DNA from: Lysobacterales bacterium | GTDB taxonomy: Bacteria > Pseudomonadota > Gammaproteobacteria > Xanthomonadales > Ahniellaceae | DNA: 37,129 bases | Direction of reading: 5' to 3' | Assembly (NCBI GenBank): GCA_016182785.1 | Contig: JACPFU010000039.1 | Location: forward strand, 1-37,129 | Shown: one piece after another, positions 16,222 through 26,536 of the stretch | Position numbering within the stretch: position 1 is the stretch's first letter | How the letters are laid out: each line of letters opens with the position of its first letter | Position numbers and translations under genes: made by a program | The notes under the pieces: generated by a model | Database searches by the model: none | What the model saw: the letters and a program-made list of their open reading frames with translations, nothing else | Told to the model about the DNA's origin: nothing

Positions 16222-19122
16222 TCAGAACTTCTGGTTGTACTGCACGTAGAAGAAACGACCCGGCACTTCGTACTGCGGATCGAAGCTGTTCGCGAACGTC
16301 GTGAACGACACCGGCGGATCCTTGTCGAACAGGTTGTTGATGCCGAGCGTGACCTTCGCGTCCCACGGTGCCTTCCAGTAGAAGCTGGCGTCATGGTACG
16401 TGCTGCCACCGATCGAGTTTTCGCCACCCGGCTGGATGATGCCGTCGCCGTCGACCACTGCATCGCTGCAGAGTTCGCCGAAGCCGTAGTCGTTGTAATA
16501 GAACGGGCAGGCTTCGTCCTGGCGCGAGAAGTAGCGGGTGAACATGGTCGCACCGAAGTCGCCCTTCTCCCAACGCGCCATCAGGTTGCTGCGGATGCGC
16601 CAACCGTTGTTGCGGTCGAAGTACTCGCCAACGCGGCTGCCGCCATCGAGTTCGTCGATGTCGCCATCACCGTCGTTGTCCGATTGGTCGACCGACATGT
16701 AGGTCGTGTCCCAACCGAACGAGAACGTGCCGAAGCGCGTTTCCGGCAGACGGTAGTTCAGGGTCATGTCCCAGCCTTCGGTCAGCTGGGCACCGATGTT
16801 CACGCCGCTCGAGAGCAGGGTGTCGATGCTGCCATCGCCGAGGCGCGAGTACTGGTCGCAGAACACCTGGATGCCTTCGACGATGCACTGGTCAATGATG
16901 AACTGACCGCTGAAGCCAGTGATCGTATTCTCGAGCTTGACCTGCCACCAGTCGAGGGAGACGTCGGCGCCTTCGATGAACTCGGGGCTCCACACCATGC
17001 CCAGGGTCTTGGTGACCGAGGACTCCGGCCCGAGCAGCGGGTTGCCGCCGGTGCTGATGCGGATCTGCGGGTTGCCCTGATCGTAGCCGCCAACCGGCAC
17101 GCCCTGTGCGTGGCAGCGTGCCTGCTGCTCGGCGCTCAGCTGGTTGTAGACGCCACCATAAGTCGTCGAGCACGGATCGGACATCTGCGGGAACGAATCC
17201 GAGACACCCTGATACAGCTCGCCGATCGACGGCGCGCGGAAGCCTTCGGCCCAGTTGCCGCGAACCAGCAGTTGGTCGATCGGGCGCCACTTGAAGCCGA
17301 ACGCCGAGTTGGTCGTATCGCCGAAGTTCGAGTAATCGGAGTAGCGGGTCGACAGGCTGAACTCGAGGCTCTTGGCGAAGGCCACGTCGGTCAGCAGCGG
17401 CATCGAAAACTCGACATAGGCTTCATCGACCGAATACGCACCCGCGGTAGCGGTGCGCGCATTGCCGGTGGTGTTGCCCGAGTTGATCAGCGCGTCCGGC
17501 TGGTCGAAGCCTTCCTCGTCGCGACGCTCGAGACCGGCCGCGAACGCCATCATGCCGCCCGGCAGTTCCACGATTTCGCCGGTGATGTTGGCGTAGTACT
17601 GCTTCATCTTGTAGCCATACTCGTCGTGCGCCACGAAGGTGACGTAGTCGAGCATGTCTTGGGTAATCGAACCTTCGGCACCGAGCAGATTCAGCGGCAC
17701 GCAGCCGGTGATCACCGAACCACCCGGGGCGCTGACGCACACCGGCACACCATTGCGCATCTCGGACGGACCGAGCGCAGCGCGCAAGGCCGGGATGTTG
17801 AACAGGCCATAGGTGGTGTCGTTCTGGTCGTTGCGCGCATAGACCATGCCCGCGTCCCAGGTGAAGTAACGCTCGCCGGCCTCAAACGCACCGTCGAGGC
17901 CCATGCCGAAGGCGTAGGTGTCGACGTCCTGGTTGAACGAACGGCCACCGGTCTCGGTGACGCGGCGCTGGATGCGCGATACCGACGCACCGAACGGGTT
18001 GTAGATGCTGTTCGGGCTGATCGAGATGGTGCGTGCCTGCACGCCAGCGCCAGGGCCGGTACCGAGCACCACCGGCATCGCCGCGAGCAGTTGCTCGGAA
18101 CGACGGTTGTTATAGGTGCCCTGCATCGAGAACTGGATGTCGTCGGTCAGTGCGAACGCGGCCTTGCCGAAGATCGACTTGCGCTCTTGCGGAGTGACCA
18201 GATAGTTGTCCGGGGCGAAGTTGTACATGTCCGCCGGGAACGTCCAGTTGCGCCAGTTGCTGCCGCTCTGGCCAGGCGAGTAGGTGAACTGACCGCCGGT
18301 GCCATCGGGACGAGTCTGGGCCACCGAGCAAGCGCCGCTGACCGGATTGACCGTACCCGTGCACAGCGCGAACCGGCCGAAGGGCGAGGTCGAACTGCCG
18401 AACGCGAGGCCGGTGCCGTAGGTCGGGATCGCCGAGATCTCGCGGTCGCCCGCGCCGATCGGCTCTTCCTTCACGTAGGACGCCGAGAACATCGCCGACA
18501 TGCGGTCATCGGCGGTGCCGATGGTCATGTCGTAGGCTTCCTTGACGCCGTCGCCTTCATCGGTGACGCCGTAGAAGCCGTTCGCTTCGGCGCCGGTGTA
18601 ATCACTGCGCAAGATCAGGTTGACCACGCCAGCGATGGCGTCGGAACCGTAGATCGAGGACGCGCCGGCCTTCAGCACTTCGATGCGCTCGACCGCTGCG
18701 GTCGGGATCGTGTTCAGGTCGACCGCGCCGCCGAGACCGGTACCACCGACCCAACGACGGCCGTTGACCAGCACCAGGGTGCGGTTCGAGCCGAGGTTGC
18801 GCAGGCTGACGCGGGTTTCGCCGTTGCCGCCGTTGTTGAACGTGGTGTTCAGCGTGGAGCCGTTGGCGGTCAGGTTCTGCAGCACGTCACCAACCGAGGT
18901 CAGGCCCTGGGCCTGGATTTCCTCGCGGGTCAGCGCGAACACCGGCTGCGAGGTCTCGATCTCGACGCGCTTGATCTTCGAACCGGTCACCTCGATGCGT
19001 TCGAGGGTGGTGTCGTCCTTCTTCTCCTCTTCCTGCGCGAAGGCAGGCTGGGCGACCAGCGAGACGGCGCTCGCAAAGAGTGCGAAGTGGATCGCACCGG
19101 ACAGCTTGTTGCGTTTGGACAT
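16222..19122 (-). CDS. TonB-dependent outer-membrane receptor
   Basis: The 966-residue protein is an outer-membrane receptor that uses TonB energy to import a ligand. It has a signal peptide (to AFAQ about residue 30), a TonB-box-like LERIEVTGSKIKR, and a plug domain (about 60-185) with LVLVNGRRWVGG, VERIEVLKAGASSIYGSDAI and GVVNLILR. A long beta-barrel follows and ends in FFYVQYNQKF with the terminal Phe expected for BAM insertion. Near the barrel's end is an Asp/Gly-rich loop at residues 815-827 (DNDGDGDIDELDG) that looks like a calcium-binding loop. No N-terminal signalling (FecA) domain is seen, so it is not a transducer. A GGAGAG ribosome-binding site lies 6 bases before ATG 19122. The ligand cannot be told from sequence. 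Confidence 0.95.
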   Translation of the reverse strand: MSKRNKLSGAIHFALFASAVSLVAQPAFAQEEEKKDDTTLERIEVTGSKIKRVEIETSQPVFALTREEIQAQGLTSVGDVLQNLTANGSTLNTTFNNGGNGETRVSLRNLGSNRTLVLVNGRRWVGGTGLGGAVDLNTIPTAAVERIEVLKAGASSIYGSDAIAGVVNLILRSDYTGAEANGFYGVTDEGDGVKEAYDMTIGTADDRMSAMFSASYVKEEPIGAGDREISAIPTYGTGLAFGSSTSPFGRFALCTGTVNPVSGACSVAQTRPDGTGGQFTYSPGQSGSNWRNWTFPADMYNFAPDNYLVTPQERKSIFGKAAFALTDDIQFSMQGTYNNRRSEQLLAAMPVVLGTGPGAGVQARTISISPNSIYNPFGASVSRIQRRVTETGGRSFNQDVDTYAFGMGLDGAFEAGERYFTWDAGMVYARNDQNDTTYGLFNIPALRAALGPSEMRNGVPVCVSAPGGSVITGCVPLNLLGAEGSITQDMLDYVTFVAHDEYGYKMKQYYANITGEIVELPGGMMAFAAGLERRDEEGFDQPDALINSGNTTGNARTATAGAYSVDEAYVEFSMPLLTDVAFAKSLEFSLSTRYSDYSNFGDTTNSAFGFKWRPIDQLLVRGNWAEGFRAPSIGELYQGVSDSFPQMSDPCSTTYGGVYNQLSAEQQARCHAQGVPVGGYDQGNPQIRISTGGNPLLGPESSVTKTLGMVWSPEFIEGADVSLDWWQVKLENTITGFSGQFIIDQCIVEGIQVFCDQYSRLGDGSIDTLLSSGVNIGAQLTEGWDMTLNYRLPETRFGTFSFGWDTTYMSVDQSDNDGDGDIDELDGGSRVGEYFDRNNGWRIRSNLMARWEKGDFGATMFTRYFSRQDEACPFYYNDYGFGELCSDAVVDGDGIIQPGGENSIGGSTYHDASFYWKAPWDAKVTLGINNLFDKDPPVSFTTFANSFDPQYEVPGRFFYVQYNQKF

Positions 19123-19160
19123 TTGATCTCTCCAACGGTTTGAGTGTTTCTGGAATCTTC

Positions 19161-19203
19161 CGGCGGTGTGCGCCGCTCAGACCTGGCGCCCACGAATGGG
19201 CGC
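19161..19203 (-). promoter_or_regulatory. Two hairpins in the 5' leader of the TonB receptor gene
   Basis: A perfect 7-bp stem, GCGCCCA/TGGGCGC (19186-19192 with 19197-19203), has a UUCG loop in the minus-strand RNA. A second 5-bp stem, CGGCG/CGCCG, lies at 19161-19165 and 19171-19175. Both are between the putative promoter and the start codon. They may stabilise or regulate the leader; no known riboswitch was recognised. Confidence 0.4.
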
Positions 19204-19294
19204 TTTGGCTGGGTGCTGAAGCCCTCCCCCGCCAACAGGTTCGGACGAATGACACTCCCCGGGGCACGTGGGTGTCCCTGAGAGCATAACGCTA

Positions 19295-19322
19295 ATTTTA
19301 CGATCCGGGAATGGGCTGTTCA
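19295..19322 (-). promoter_or_regulatory. Possible promoter of the TonB receptor gene
   Basis: On the minus strand a -10-like TAAAAT (19300-19295) is preceded by TGAACA (19322-19317) with 16 bp between. It is one of the few AT-rich patches here and lies about 170 bp before the start codon. The match to a sigma-70 site is weak. The surrounding 19123-19391 has no gene; it also holds GC-rich inverted repeats at 19325-19336 and 19344-19360 that might terminate the S46 gene. Confidence 0.3.
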
Positions 19323-19391
19323 GACCCGCGCGCGGGCGCCGAACGGCCGCCCAACGGCCGGTGCGTGCCCCGACTTCGCTCGCGGAACGGC

Positions 19392-21566
<2,175 letters not shown>

Positions 21567-21728
21567 GGCGGCCTCGCAGACAGGATCGGGGCGCGCTTTA
21601 TGCCCCACCCCGGTCTCCGGCGCAAACCGTTGGCTCCTGGCTTGGTGCGGGGCGTGGGCTGGGTGGTTTGAACCGCAGCCGGAGGCCGCTTCCCACCGCG
21701 GGCCATGGCGTGCGCTATTGTCTTTCGC

Positions 21729-23090
21729 ATGAATCGACGACCTGCGATACCCAAGGCCCTGCGCAATCTGTTCTGGACCCTGTTCGTGCTGTTCTTCGGC
21801 TGGACCGGCCTGATCATGAGCGGCCTGATGCCGCGGCTGACACCGCAACAACACGAAGCGCTGGCGCTGATGCGCGCGCCGAACGAGCACGCGCGCGGCG
21901 AACGCAACGCGTTCGAGCTGCTGTGGCTGCTGCCACGCGATATTCCCGAAGCCGAACGCGCGAAGGTGTTCGCAGCGGACATGGCGGCGATCGATGCGTT
22001 GCCTCCGATGGAAGGCGGCGACCTCGACCTCGCCAGCGCCCGCTATCCGCGCCATGTCGAAGCGGATGAGCGAATGCCCGAAGGATGCAGCCGCAAGCCC
22101 GGATGTCTTGCTGCGGTGCGCGCGAATCCAGAGACCTTCCGCAGCGCACTCGCAGCGCGTGCGCCGATGCTGGCCGAACTCGACCGGCTCGGCGACTACG
22201 ACCACCTGCGCACGCCACATCGCCGCTCGTTCTCCGCGCCATTCCCCGAATTCCAGCATGCCGGCCCACTGCAGCTGGCGCGCGCGGCACTGCGCCACGT
22301 CGATGGCGATACCGGCGCCGCGCTCACCGGGCTCTGTCGCGATCTTCGCGCTTGGCGCCAGCTCAAGGGTCGCAGCGACAGTCTGGTCTTCGAGATGATT
22401 GCGCTGGCCTGGCTGCGCGGCGGCGTGCAACTGGTCGCAGATATCCGCGCCGAACTGCCGGCGGGACAGCCATTGCCAGCCGAATGTGCGGCGGCGCTGG
22501 CGCCACTCGTGGAAGCCGAGCGCCAGTCCTGCGACGTGTACCGCGCCGAGTTCGCCGGGATGGACGCGTCCCTGGACCCGGGCACGATGTTCGCGTCGGG
22601 GCCGGAACCTGGCCTCGGCGACCACGCCAAGGCCTTCGCGGCACGCTTCGTCTACAGCGGCGAGCACACGCGCGCGCTGCTGGCGACCGAGCTTGCGAAA
22701 GTCTGCGCCACGTTGCGCGCACCTGCAGCCACGTCGGCACCCGCACCGGAGACCCGCTGCAGCCTCACGGCGCGCGTGTTCAATCCGCTCGGCTGCATCC
22801 TGGCCGATGTCGGTCAGCCCGACTACGGGCGCTACCAGCAGCGCGAGCAAGATATCGATGCGCTATTGCAAACCCACGCCCTCGCCGACTGGCTCGCAAC
22901 GCAGCCGGACATCGGCGCAGCGTTCGCGGCGCGACCGGAGTTGTACCGCGCGCTTCCCGTCACCCTCGCACCCGACGCACGCAGCCTCGTCCTCCGCCGC
23001 CGCGAGCAACGCGAGGACGAAGCCCCCGAGGTCGCCCTGCCCCTGCCCGGCAGCCGCATCGCGCCACCCGCACAGGCAGTGCATCCCTGA
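21729..23090 (+). CDS. Uncharacterised membrane-anchored protein
   Basis: I do not recognise a named family. The 453-residue product begins with a basic stretch and one hydrophobic helix (NLFWTLFVLFFGWTGLIMSGLM, residues about 12-33), so it is probably anchored in the inner membrane with the bulk in the periplasm. The rest is mostly helical with two Cys-rich points (EGCSRKPGCLAAV and RVFNPLGCIL). The C-terminal tail is proline-rich. ATG 21729 is used because the hydrophobic segment follows it directly; an earlier in-frame start at 21705 adds eight residues. It is divergent from the S46 gene (162 bp between starts) and precedes tdh by 92 bp on the same strand. Confidence 0.75.
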   Translation: MNRRPAIPKALRNLFWTLFVLFFGWTGLIMSGLMPRLTPQQHEALALMRAPNEHARGERNAFELLWLLPRDIPEAERAKVFAADMAAIDALPPMEGGDLDLASARYPRHVEADERMPEGCSRKPGCLAAVRANPETFRSALAARAPMLAELDRLGDYDHLRTPHRRSFSAPFPEFQHAGPLQLARAALRHVDGDTGAALTGLCRDLRAWRQLKGRSDSLVFEMIALAWLRGGVQLVADIRAELPAGQPLPAECAAALAPLVEAERQSCDVYRAEFAGMDASLDPGTMFASGPEPGLGDHAKAFAARFVYSGEHTRALLATELAKVCATLRAPAATSAPAPETRCSLTARVFNPLGCILADVGQPDYGRYQQREQDIDALLQTHALADWLATQPDIGAAFAARPELYRALPVTLAPDARSLVLRRREQREDEAPEVALPLPGSRIAPPAQAVHP

Positions 23091-23182
23091 GCACCGGTGC
23101 CGGCGGGAAGCAAGTCCACGTCCGTTGCCATCGCCGCGGGCGGTCATCTGCACGATAATGGCGGCCCCTCCGGAGAGTCCCG

Positions 23183-24220
23183 ATGCCGCAAGCGATGATG
23201 AAAGCCCTGGTCAAGAAGGAAGCCGCGAAGGGCATCTGGATGGAGCAGGTACCGGTGCCGGTGGCCGGGGCAAACGAGGTGTTGATCAAGCTCGAGAAGA
23301 CCGCGATCTGCGGGACCGACCTGCACATCTACAAGTGGGATGAGTGGAGCCAGCGCACGATCCAGCCTGGCCTGGTGATCGGGCACGAGTTCGTCGGACG
23401 CATCGTCGAGGTCGGCCCCGGCGTGACCGGCTACCGCGTCGGTGACCGCGTCTCGGCCGAAGGCCACATTGTCTGCGGCCACTGCCGCAACTGCCGCGCC
23501 GGGCGCCAGCACCTGTGCCCGAACACCATCGGCATCGGCGTCAACCGCAATGGCGCGTTCGCCGAATACCTGGCGATGCCGGCGAGCAACCTGTGGCCGA
23601 TCCCGGACCAGATCCCGAGCGAACTGGCGGCGTTCTTCGATCCCTACGGCAATGCCGCGCACTGCGCGCTCGAGTTCGACGTGATCGGCGAGGACGTGCT
23701 GATCACCGGCGCCGGCCCGATCGGCATCATCGCCGCCGGCATCTGCAAGCACGTCGGCGCGCGCAACGTCGTGGTCAGCGACGTCAACGACTACCGGCTG
23801 AAACTCGCCGCCGACATGGGCGCGACGCGCGTCGTCAACGTCAGCAAGCAGTCGCTGAAGGAAGTGGTCAAGGACCTGCACATGGAAGGCTTCGACGTCG
23901 GCCTGGAGATGAGCGGCAATCCGCGCGCCTTCGGCGACATGCTCGACTGCATGTACCACGGCGGCAAGATCGCGTTGCTCGGCATCCTGCCGAAGGGCGC
24001 CGGCATCGACTGGGACAAGGTGATCTTCAAGGGCCTCACCATGCACGGCATCTACGGCCGCAAGATGTACGAGACCTGGTACAAGATGACGCAGATGGTG
24101 CTGACCGGCTTCCCGCTGCAGAAGGTGCTGACGCACCAGATCCACATCGACGATTTCCAGCGCGGCTTCGAGCTGATGGAATCCGGTCTCTGCGGCAAGG
24201 TGGTGTGCAGCTGGAACTGA
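23183..24220 (+). CDS. tdh: L-threonine 3-dehydrogenase
   Basis: Tdh oxidises L-threonine with NAD+ to 2-amino-3-ketobutyrate in threonine breakdown to glycine. The 345-residue protein aligns well with E. coli Tdh: [19 protein letters not shown] (catalytic zinc Cys), GHEFVG, the structural-zinc cysteines in [27 protein letters not shown], the NAD-binding GAGPIG and the late [11 protein letters not shown] and [11 protein letters not shown] 23183 has GGAGAG 5 bases upstream; this adds MPQAM before the usual MKAL start. The upstream 92 bp has a -10-like GATAAT at 23154-23159 without a good -35. No kbl partner gene is next to it. It ends directly against the convergent vapC gene with no gap. Confidence 0.97.
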   Translation: MPQAMMKALVKKEAAKGIWMEQVPVPVAGANEVLIKLEKTAICGTDLHIYKWDEWSQRTIQPGLVIGHEFVGRIVEVGPGVTGYRVGDRVSAEGHIVCGHCRNCRAGRQHLCPNTIGIGVNRNGAFAEYLAMPASNLWPIPDQIPSELAAFFDPYGNAAHCALEFDVIGEDVLITGAGPIGIIAAGICKHVGARNVVVSDVNDYRLKLAADMGATRVVNVSKQSLKEVVKDLHMEGFDVGLEMSGNPRAFGDMLDCMYHGGKIALLGILPKGAGIDWDKVIFKGLTMHGIYGRKMYETWYKMTQMVLTGFPLQKVLTHQIHIDDFQRGFELMESGLCGKVVCSWN

Positions 24221-24601
24221 TCAGTTGATCGCGCGCGGGTAGTGCGCGAGCAAGGTCGTGTCGAGGGTAATCAGCGGGACTCGCAGCAAGTCGGCGTGAG
24301 CAACGATCATGCGGTCGAAAGGATCCCGCGTGAAACGCAGAGGCAGCGCATGGCGAACGATTTCTGACAGTCGCTCCTGACTCTCGACGACGTTCAGCTC
24401 ACGCGCCAGATATCCGCAGACATCCGCTGCGCCCAGGCGGATGCGCCCGATCTCGTGCAGCAGTTCGAGCTCGAAGGACACCATCGGCGAGTATTGGATG
24501 TTTGCGCGATCGAGCAGTCGTTGCGCAGTCTGCGACAGCCCGGTCGTCCGCCCCTTGAACAGCGTGACGGCGACTTGAGTGTCGATCATCACGCGGTTCA
24601 T
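24221..24601 (-). CDS. PIN-domain toxin (VapC family)
   Basis: The 126-residue protein is a PIN-domain RNase toxin. Acidic metal-binding positions are Asp7 in VMIDTQVAV, Glu in SFELELLHEIGRI (about residues 42-54), Asp in RDPFDRMIVAHA (about residues 91-102) and Asp in ITLDTTLLAHYP near the end. This is the full pattern of VapC-type toxins that cut RNA. The ATG overlaps the antitoxin stop as ATGA, which couples their translation. Its stop is directly adjacent to the end of tdh on the opposite strand. All catalytic acids appear present, so the toxin looks active. The RNA target cannot be inferred. Confidence 0.88.
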   Translation of the reverse strand: MNRVMIDTQVAVTLFKGRTTGLSQTAQRLLDRANIQYSPMVSFELELLHEIGRIRLGAADVCGYLARELNVVESQERLSEIVRHALPLRFTRDPFDRMIVAHADLLRVPLITLDTTLLAHYPRAIN

Positions 24602-24942
24602 CGCGGGGCCTTTCCGGAACCCGGACGCGGCTTGGCAGCCACGCGCTTGCCGGACCGGCCTATGCCTGACGTTCGCTTGATCGCATCCTCGACCGGAGGT
24701 TCGGCGACGCGGTCCAGCTCGGACCATCGGGCGGGCGATTCGTGCGGATCAAGCGGCGGCCCGATCTCCAGCTCCTGAGGGCGCAATTTCGCGAGCCGGG
24801 AGTAAGGCTTCACCGCTTCGTCGTCGCGCACGATGCGCAACCTGCGACCACGCCGCATGATCACGATCGCTTCTCCAGTGTCCAGCACGCGATCGGCAAG
24901 TTCGAACAGGCGCTGGCGCAATTCGGTCAGGGACAGTTCCAC
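24598..24942 (-). CDS. Phd/YefM-type antitoxin partner of VapC
   Basis: The 114-residue protein starts MELSLTELRQRLFELADRVL (GTG start at 24942, with GGAG 7 bases upstream) and continues TGEAIVIMRRGRRLRIV, the typical Phd/YefM N-terminal DNA-binding domain. The C-terminal part is a disordered-like, basic tail (from about residue 85, GKRVAAKPRPGSGK), longer than in compact Phd proteins, and probably holds the toxin-neutralising segment. A longer reading frame exists upstream, but the ribosome-binding site and domain start support 24942. It heads the operon; a palindrome 20 bp upstream is a candidate autoregulatory operator. Confidence 0.82.
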   Translation of the reverse strand: MELSLTELRQRLFELADRVLDTGEAIVIMRRGRRLRIVRDDEAVKPYSRLAKLRPQELEIGPPLDPHESPARWSELDRVAEPPVEDAIKRTSGIGRSGKRVAAKPRPGSGKAPR

Positions 24943-24961
24943 GCGAGGACTCCGCAGACGG

Positions 24962-24980
24962 CACGTACGTACAGTACGTG
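24962..24980. promoter_or_regulatory. Palindrome upstream of the antitoxin gene, candidate operator
   Basis: CACGTAC (24962-24968) and GTACGTG (24974-24980) form a perfect inverted repeat around 5 bases. It lies 19 bp before the antitoxin GTG, in the place where Phd-type antitoxins bind to repress their own operon. The site is in an AT-richer patch within GC-rich DNA. Confidence 0.6.
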
Positions 24981-25126
24981 TCGTCGGGAACGCGGTCAAT
25001 CCCGGGCGCGCTGCCCCGAGCGCCTGGCCCACCCGACCCTCGACGTTCGCCACCGGCCGCGGGCGCACGCCCGCAGGCAGCCGCCTATACTGGCGCCCCG
25101 CCTGATTGCCTGCCCTCACCGACACC

Positions 25127-26521
25127 ATGCCTTCCGTGCCGACACCCCGCCCAAACGCCGCTACGCCGCACCTGGCCCGCACCTGCACGCTGCTGGCGCT
25201 CGTGCTGCTCGGCAGCGCGTCGGCACAAGCCGAAACGCTGACACCGGAGCCCGTCCCGGCCTACGAGACCGAGCCGTCCTACAGCGCCGACCAACTGCTC
25301 GATCCGGCGCTGCTGTCGGGACCGGGCTGGAAGGTCGACTCGGTGGTGCCGGTGCGCGGCTATCTGGCGCAGTTCCACGTGGTCACCGGGCTCGGCGAAC
25401 TGCTGGTCGAGGGCCGCGCCGAAATGCACGAGCGTGTGCATGAACTCGCCGTGGTCGAGCAGTTGGCCGCGATCTCGCGCGGCGAGGCGTTCGCGCAGGC
25501 GGTGGGCAAGGCCGGGCGCGAGGTCGCGCAGCTGATCGGGCGGCTGGGCACGCACCCGATCCGCACCGTCACCGGCATCCCGCGCGGCCTGATGCGCAGC
25601 CTGCGCTCGAAGTGGCGCGACCTGCGCGAGCAGAGCGCCAAGGCCCGTGACCGCGCCGCCGCGCAACTGGCGCAGGATGACGCGCCACGCATCGGTCCGC
25701 AGGCGCCCGCAGACGCCCAAGCCAACACCGACTGGTGGACCAGTTCGCAACGAGGCACCGGCAAGCTGGCCAAGCGCTGGCTCGGGTTCACCCAGGCACG
25801 GCGAGAGCTGGCACGACGCTTCGGCGTCGACCCGTATTCGCGCAACGTCCTGCTCAACCGCGAACTGGACCGCATCGCCTGGGCCAGCCTGGCCGGTGAA
25901 AAGAGCCTCGGCGCCGCGATCGACGCCGCCGCCCCTGGAGTCAGCGAGGCGGTCGGCTGGTCCGAACGCATCGACGACGTGGTCTGGCGGCTCGACCCGG
26001 TCGCGCTCGGCCTGCAGCAGCGCGAGCGGCTGGCCGGGCACTGTGGCGAGGCGGAGGCCATCGCCCGCGCCATGCACGTCGGTGCGCCCACGCCTTCGCA
26101 GTGGCAACGCCTGGTCGATGCGGTCGAGGCGCTGCGCGTGCACGAATGCCACGACCTGATCGCGCTGCTCGGCGCGACCCGCAGCGACGCCGAGGCACGC
26201 TATCTGGTGCGTGCGCTGGAACTGCTCGCAACCCATCGCGGAGCGGGCAGCCAGGTGCAGCTCGGCCGCGCCGGCAACATGCTGGTCGCGCGCATCGACG
26301 GCGTGCTGGTGGTGCCGATGCCGGTGGACGCGCTGAGCTGGACCGAACCGGTGGCGAACCTGTTCGACGATCCCGCGCTGCGCGCCGCCGAACGCGAACT
26401 GTGGCTGGACGGCGAAGCGACCATGCGCACCCAGCGCGAACTCACCCGCCGCGGCTTCGGCCTGCGCATCGACCTGCCGCAGCGCGTCGCCGCGCCACTG
26501 CCGACACAGCCCGCGCCCTGA
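25127..26521 (+). CDS. Exported protein of unknown function
   Basis: I do not recognise a family. The 464-residue product has an N-terminal signal peptide (hydrophobic LLALVLLGSASAQA, then ETLTPEPV) and is otherwise helical and rich in Ala, Arg and Leu. Segments such as GWKVDSVVPVRGYLAQFHV and VEGRAEMHERVHELAVVEQL come before a long helical region with KSLGAAIDAAAPGVSEAVGW. The C-terminal end is ELTRRGFGLRIDLPQRVAAPL. It is likely periplasmic. The start at 25127 fits the signal peptide; an in-frame codon at 25106 adds seven residues. It is divergent from the toxin-antitoxin operon and convergent with the pectate-lyase-like gene, with 15 bp between their ends. Confidence 0.75.
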   Translation: MPSVPTPRPNAATPHLARTCTLLALVLLGSASAQAETLTPEPVPAYETEPSYSADQLLDPALLSGPGWKVDSVVPVRGYLAQFHVVTGLGELLVEGRAEMHERVHELAVVEQLAAISRGEAFAQAVGKAGREVAQLIGRLGTHPIRTVTGIPRGLMRSLRSKWRDLREQSAKARDRAAAQLAQDDAPRIGPQAPADAQANTDWWTSSQRGTGKLAKRWLGFTQARRELARRFGVDPYSRNVLLNRELDRIAWASLAGEKSLGAAIDAAAPGVSEAVGWSERIDDVVWRLDPVALGLQQRERLAGHCGEAEAIARAMHVGAPTPSQWQRLVDAVEALRVHECHDLIALLGATRSDAEARYLVRALELLATHRGAGSQVQLGRAGNMLVARIDGVLVVPMPVDALSWTEPVANLFDDPALRAAERELWLDGEATMRTQRELTRRGFGLRIDLPQRVAAPLPTQPAP

Positions 26522-26536
26522 AGACGCGTCGCGGGA

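Noticed and set aside
16393..19143. A 916-codon frame on the plus strand opposite the TonB receptor
   Set aside because: Composition is biased, no domain is seen and it mirrors codon positions of the real receptor gene.
21567..22850. Upstream in-frame extension of the S46 peptidase to more than 1100 codons
   Set aside because: The extension is Arg-rich and antisense to the membrane-anchored protein gene; the signal peptide and ribosome-binding site support the start at 21566.
23125..23159. TTGCCA and GATAAT as the tdh promoter
   Set aside because: The spacer is 23 bp. Only the -10-like part is worth noting, and it is mentioned with the gene.
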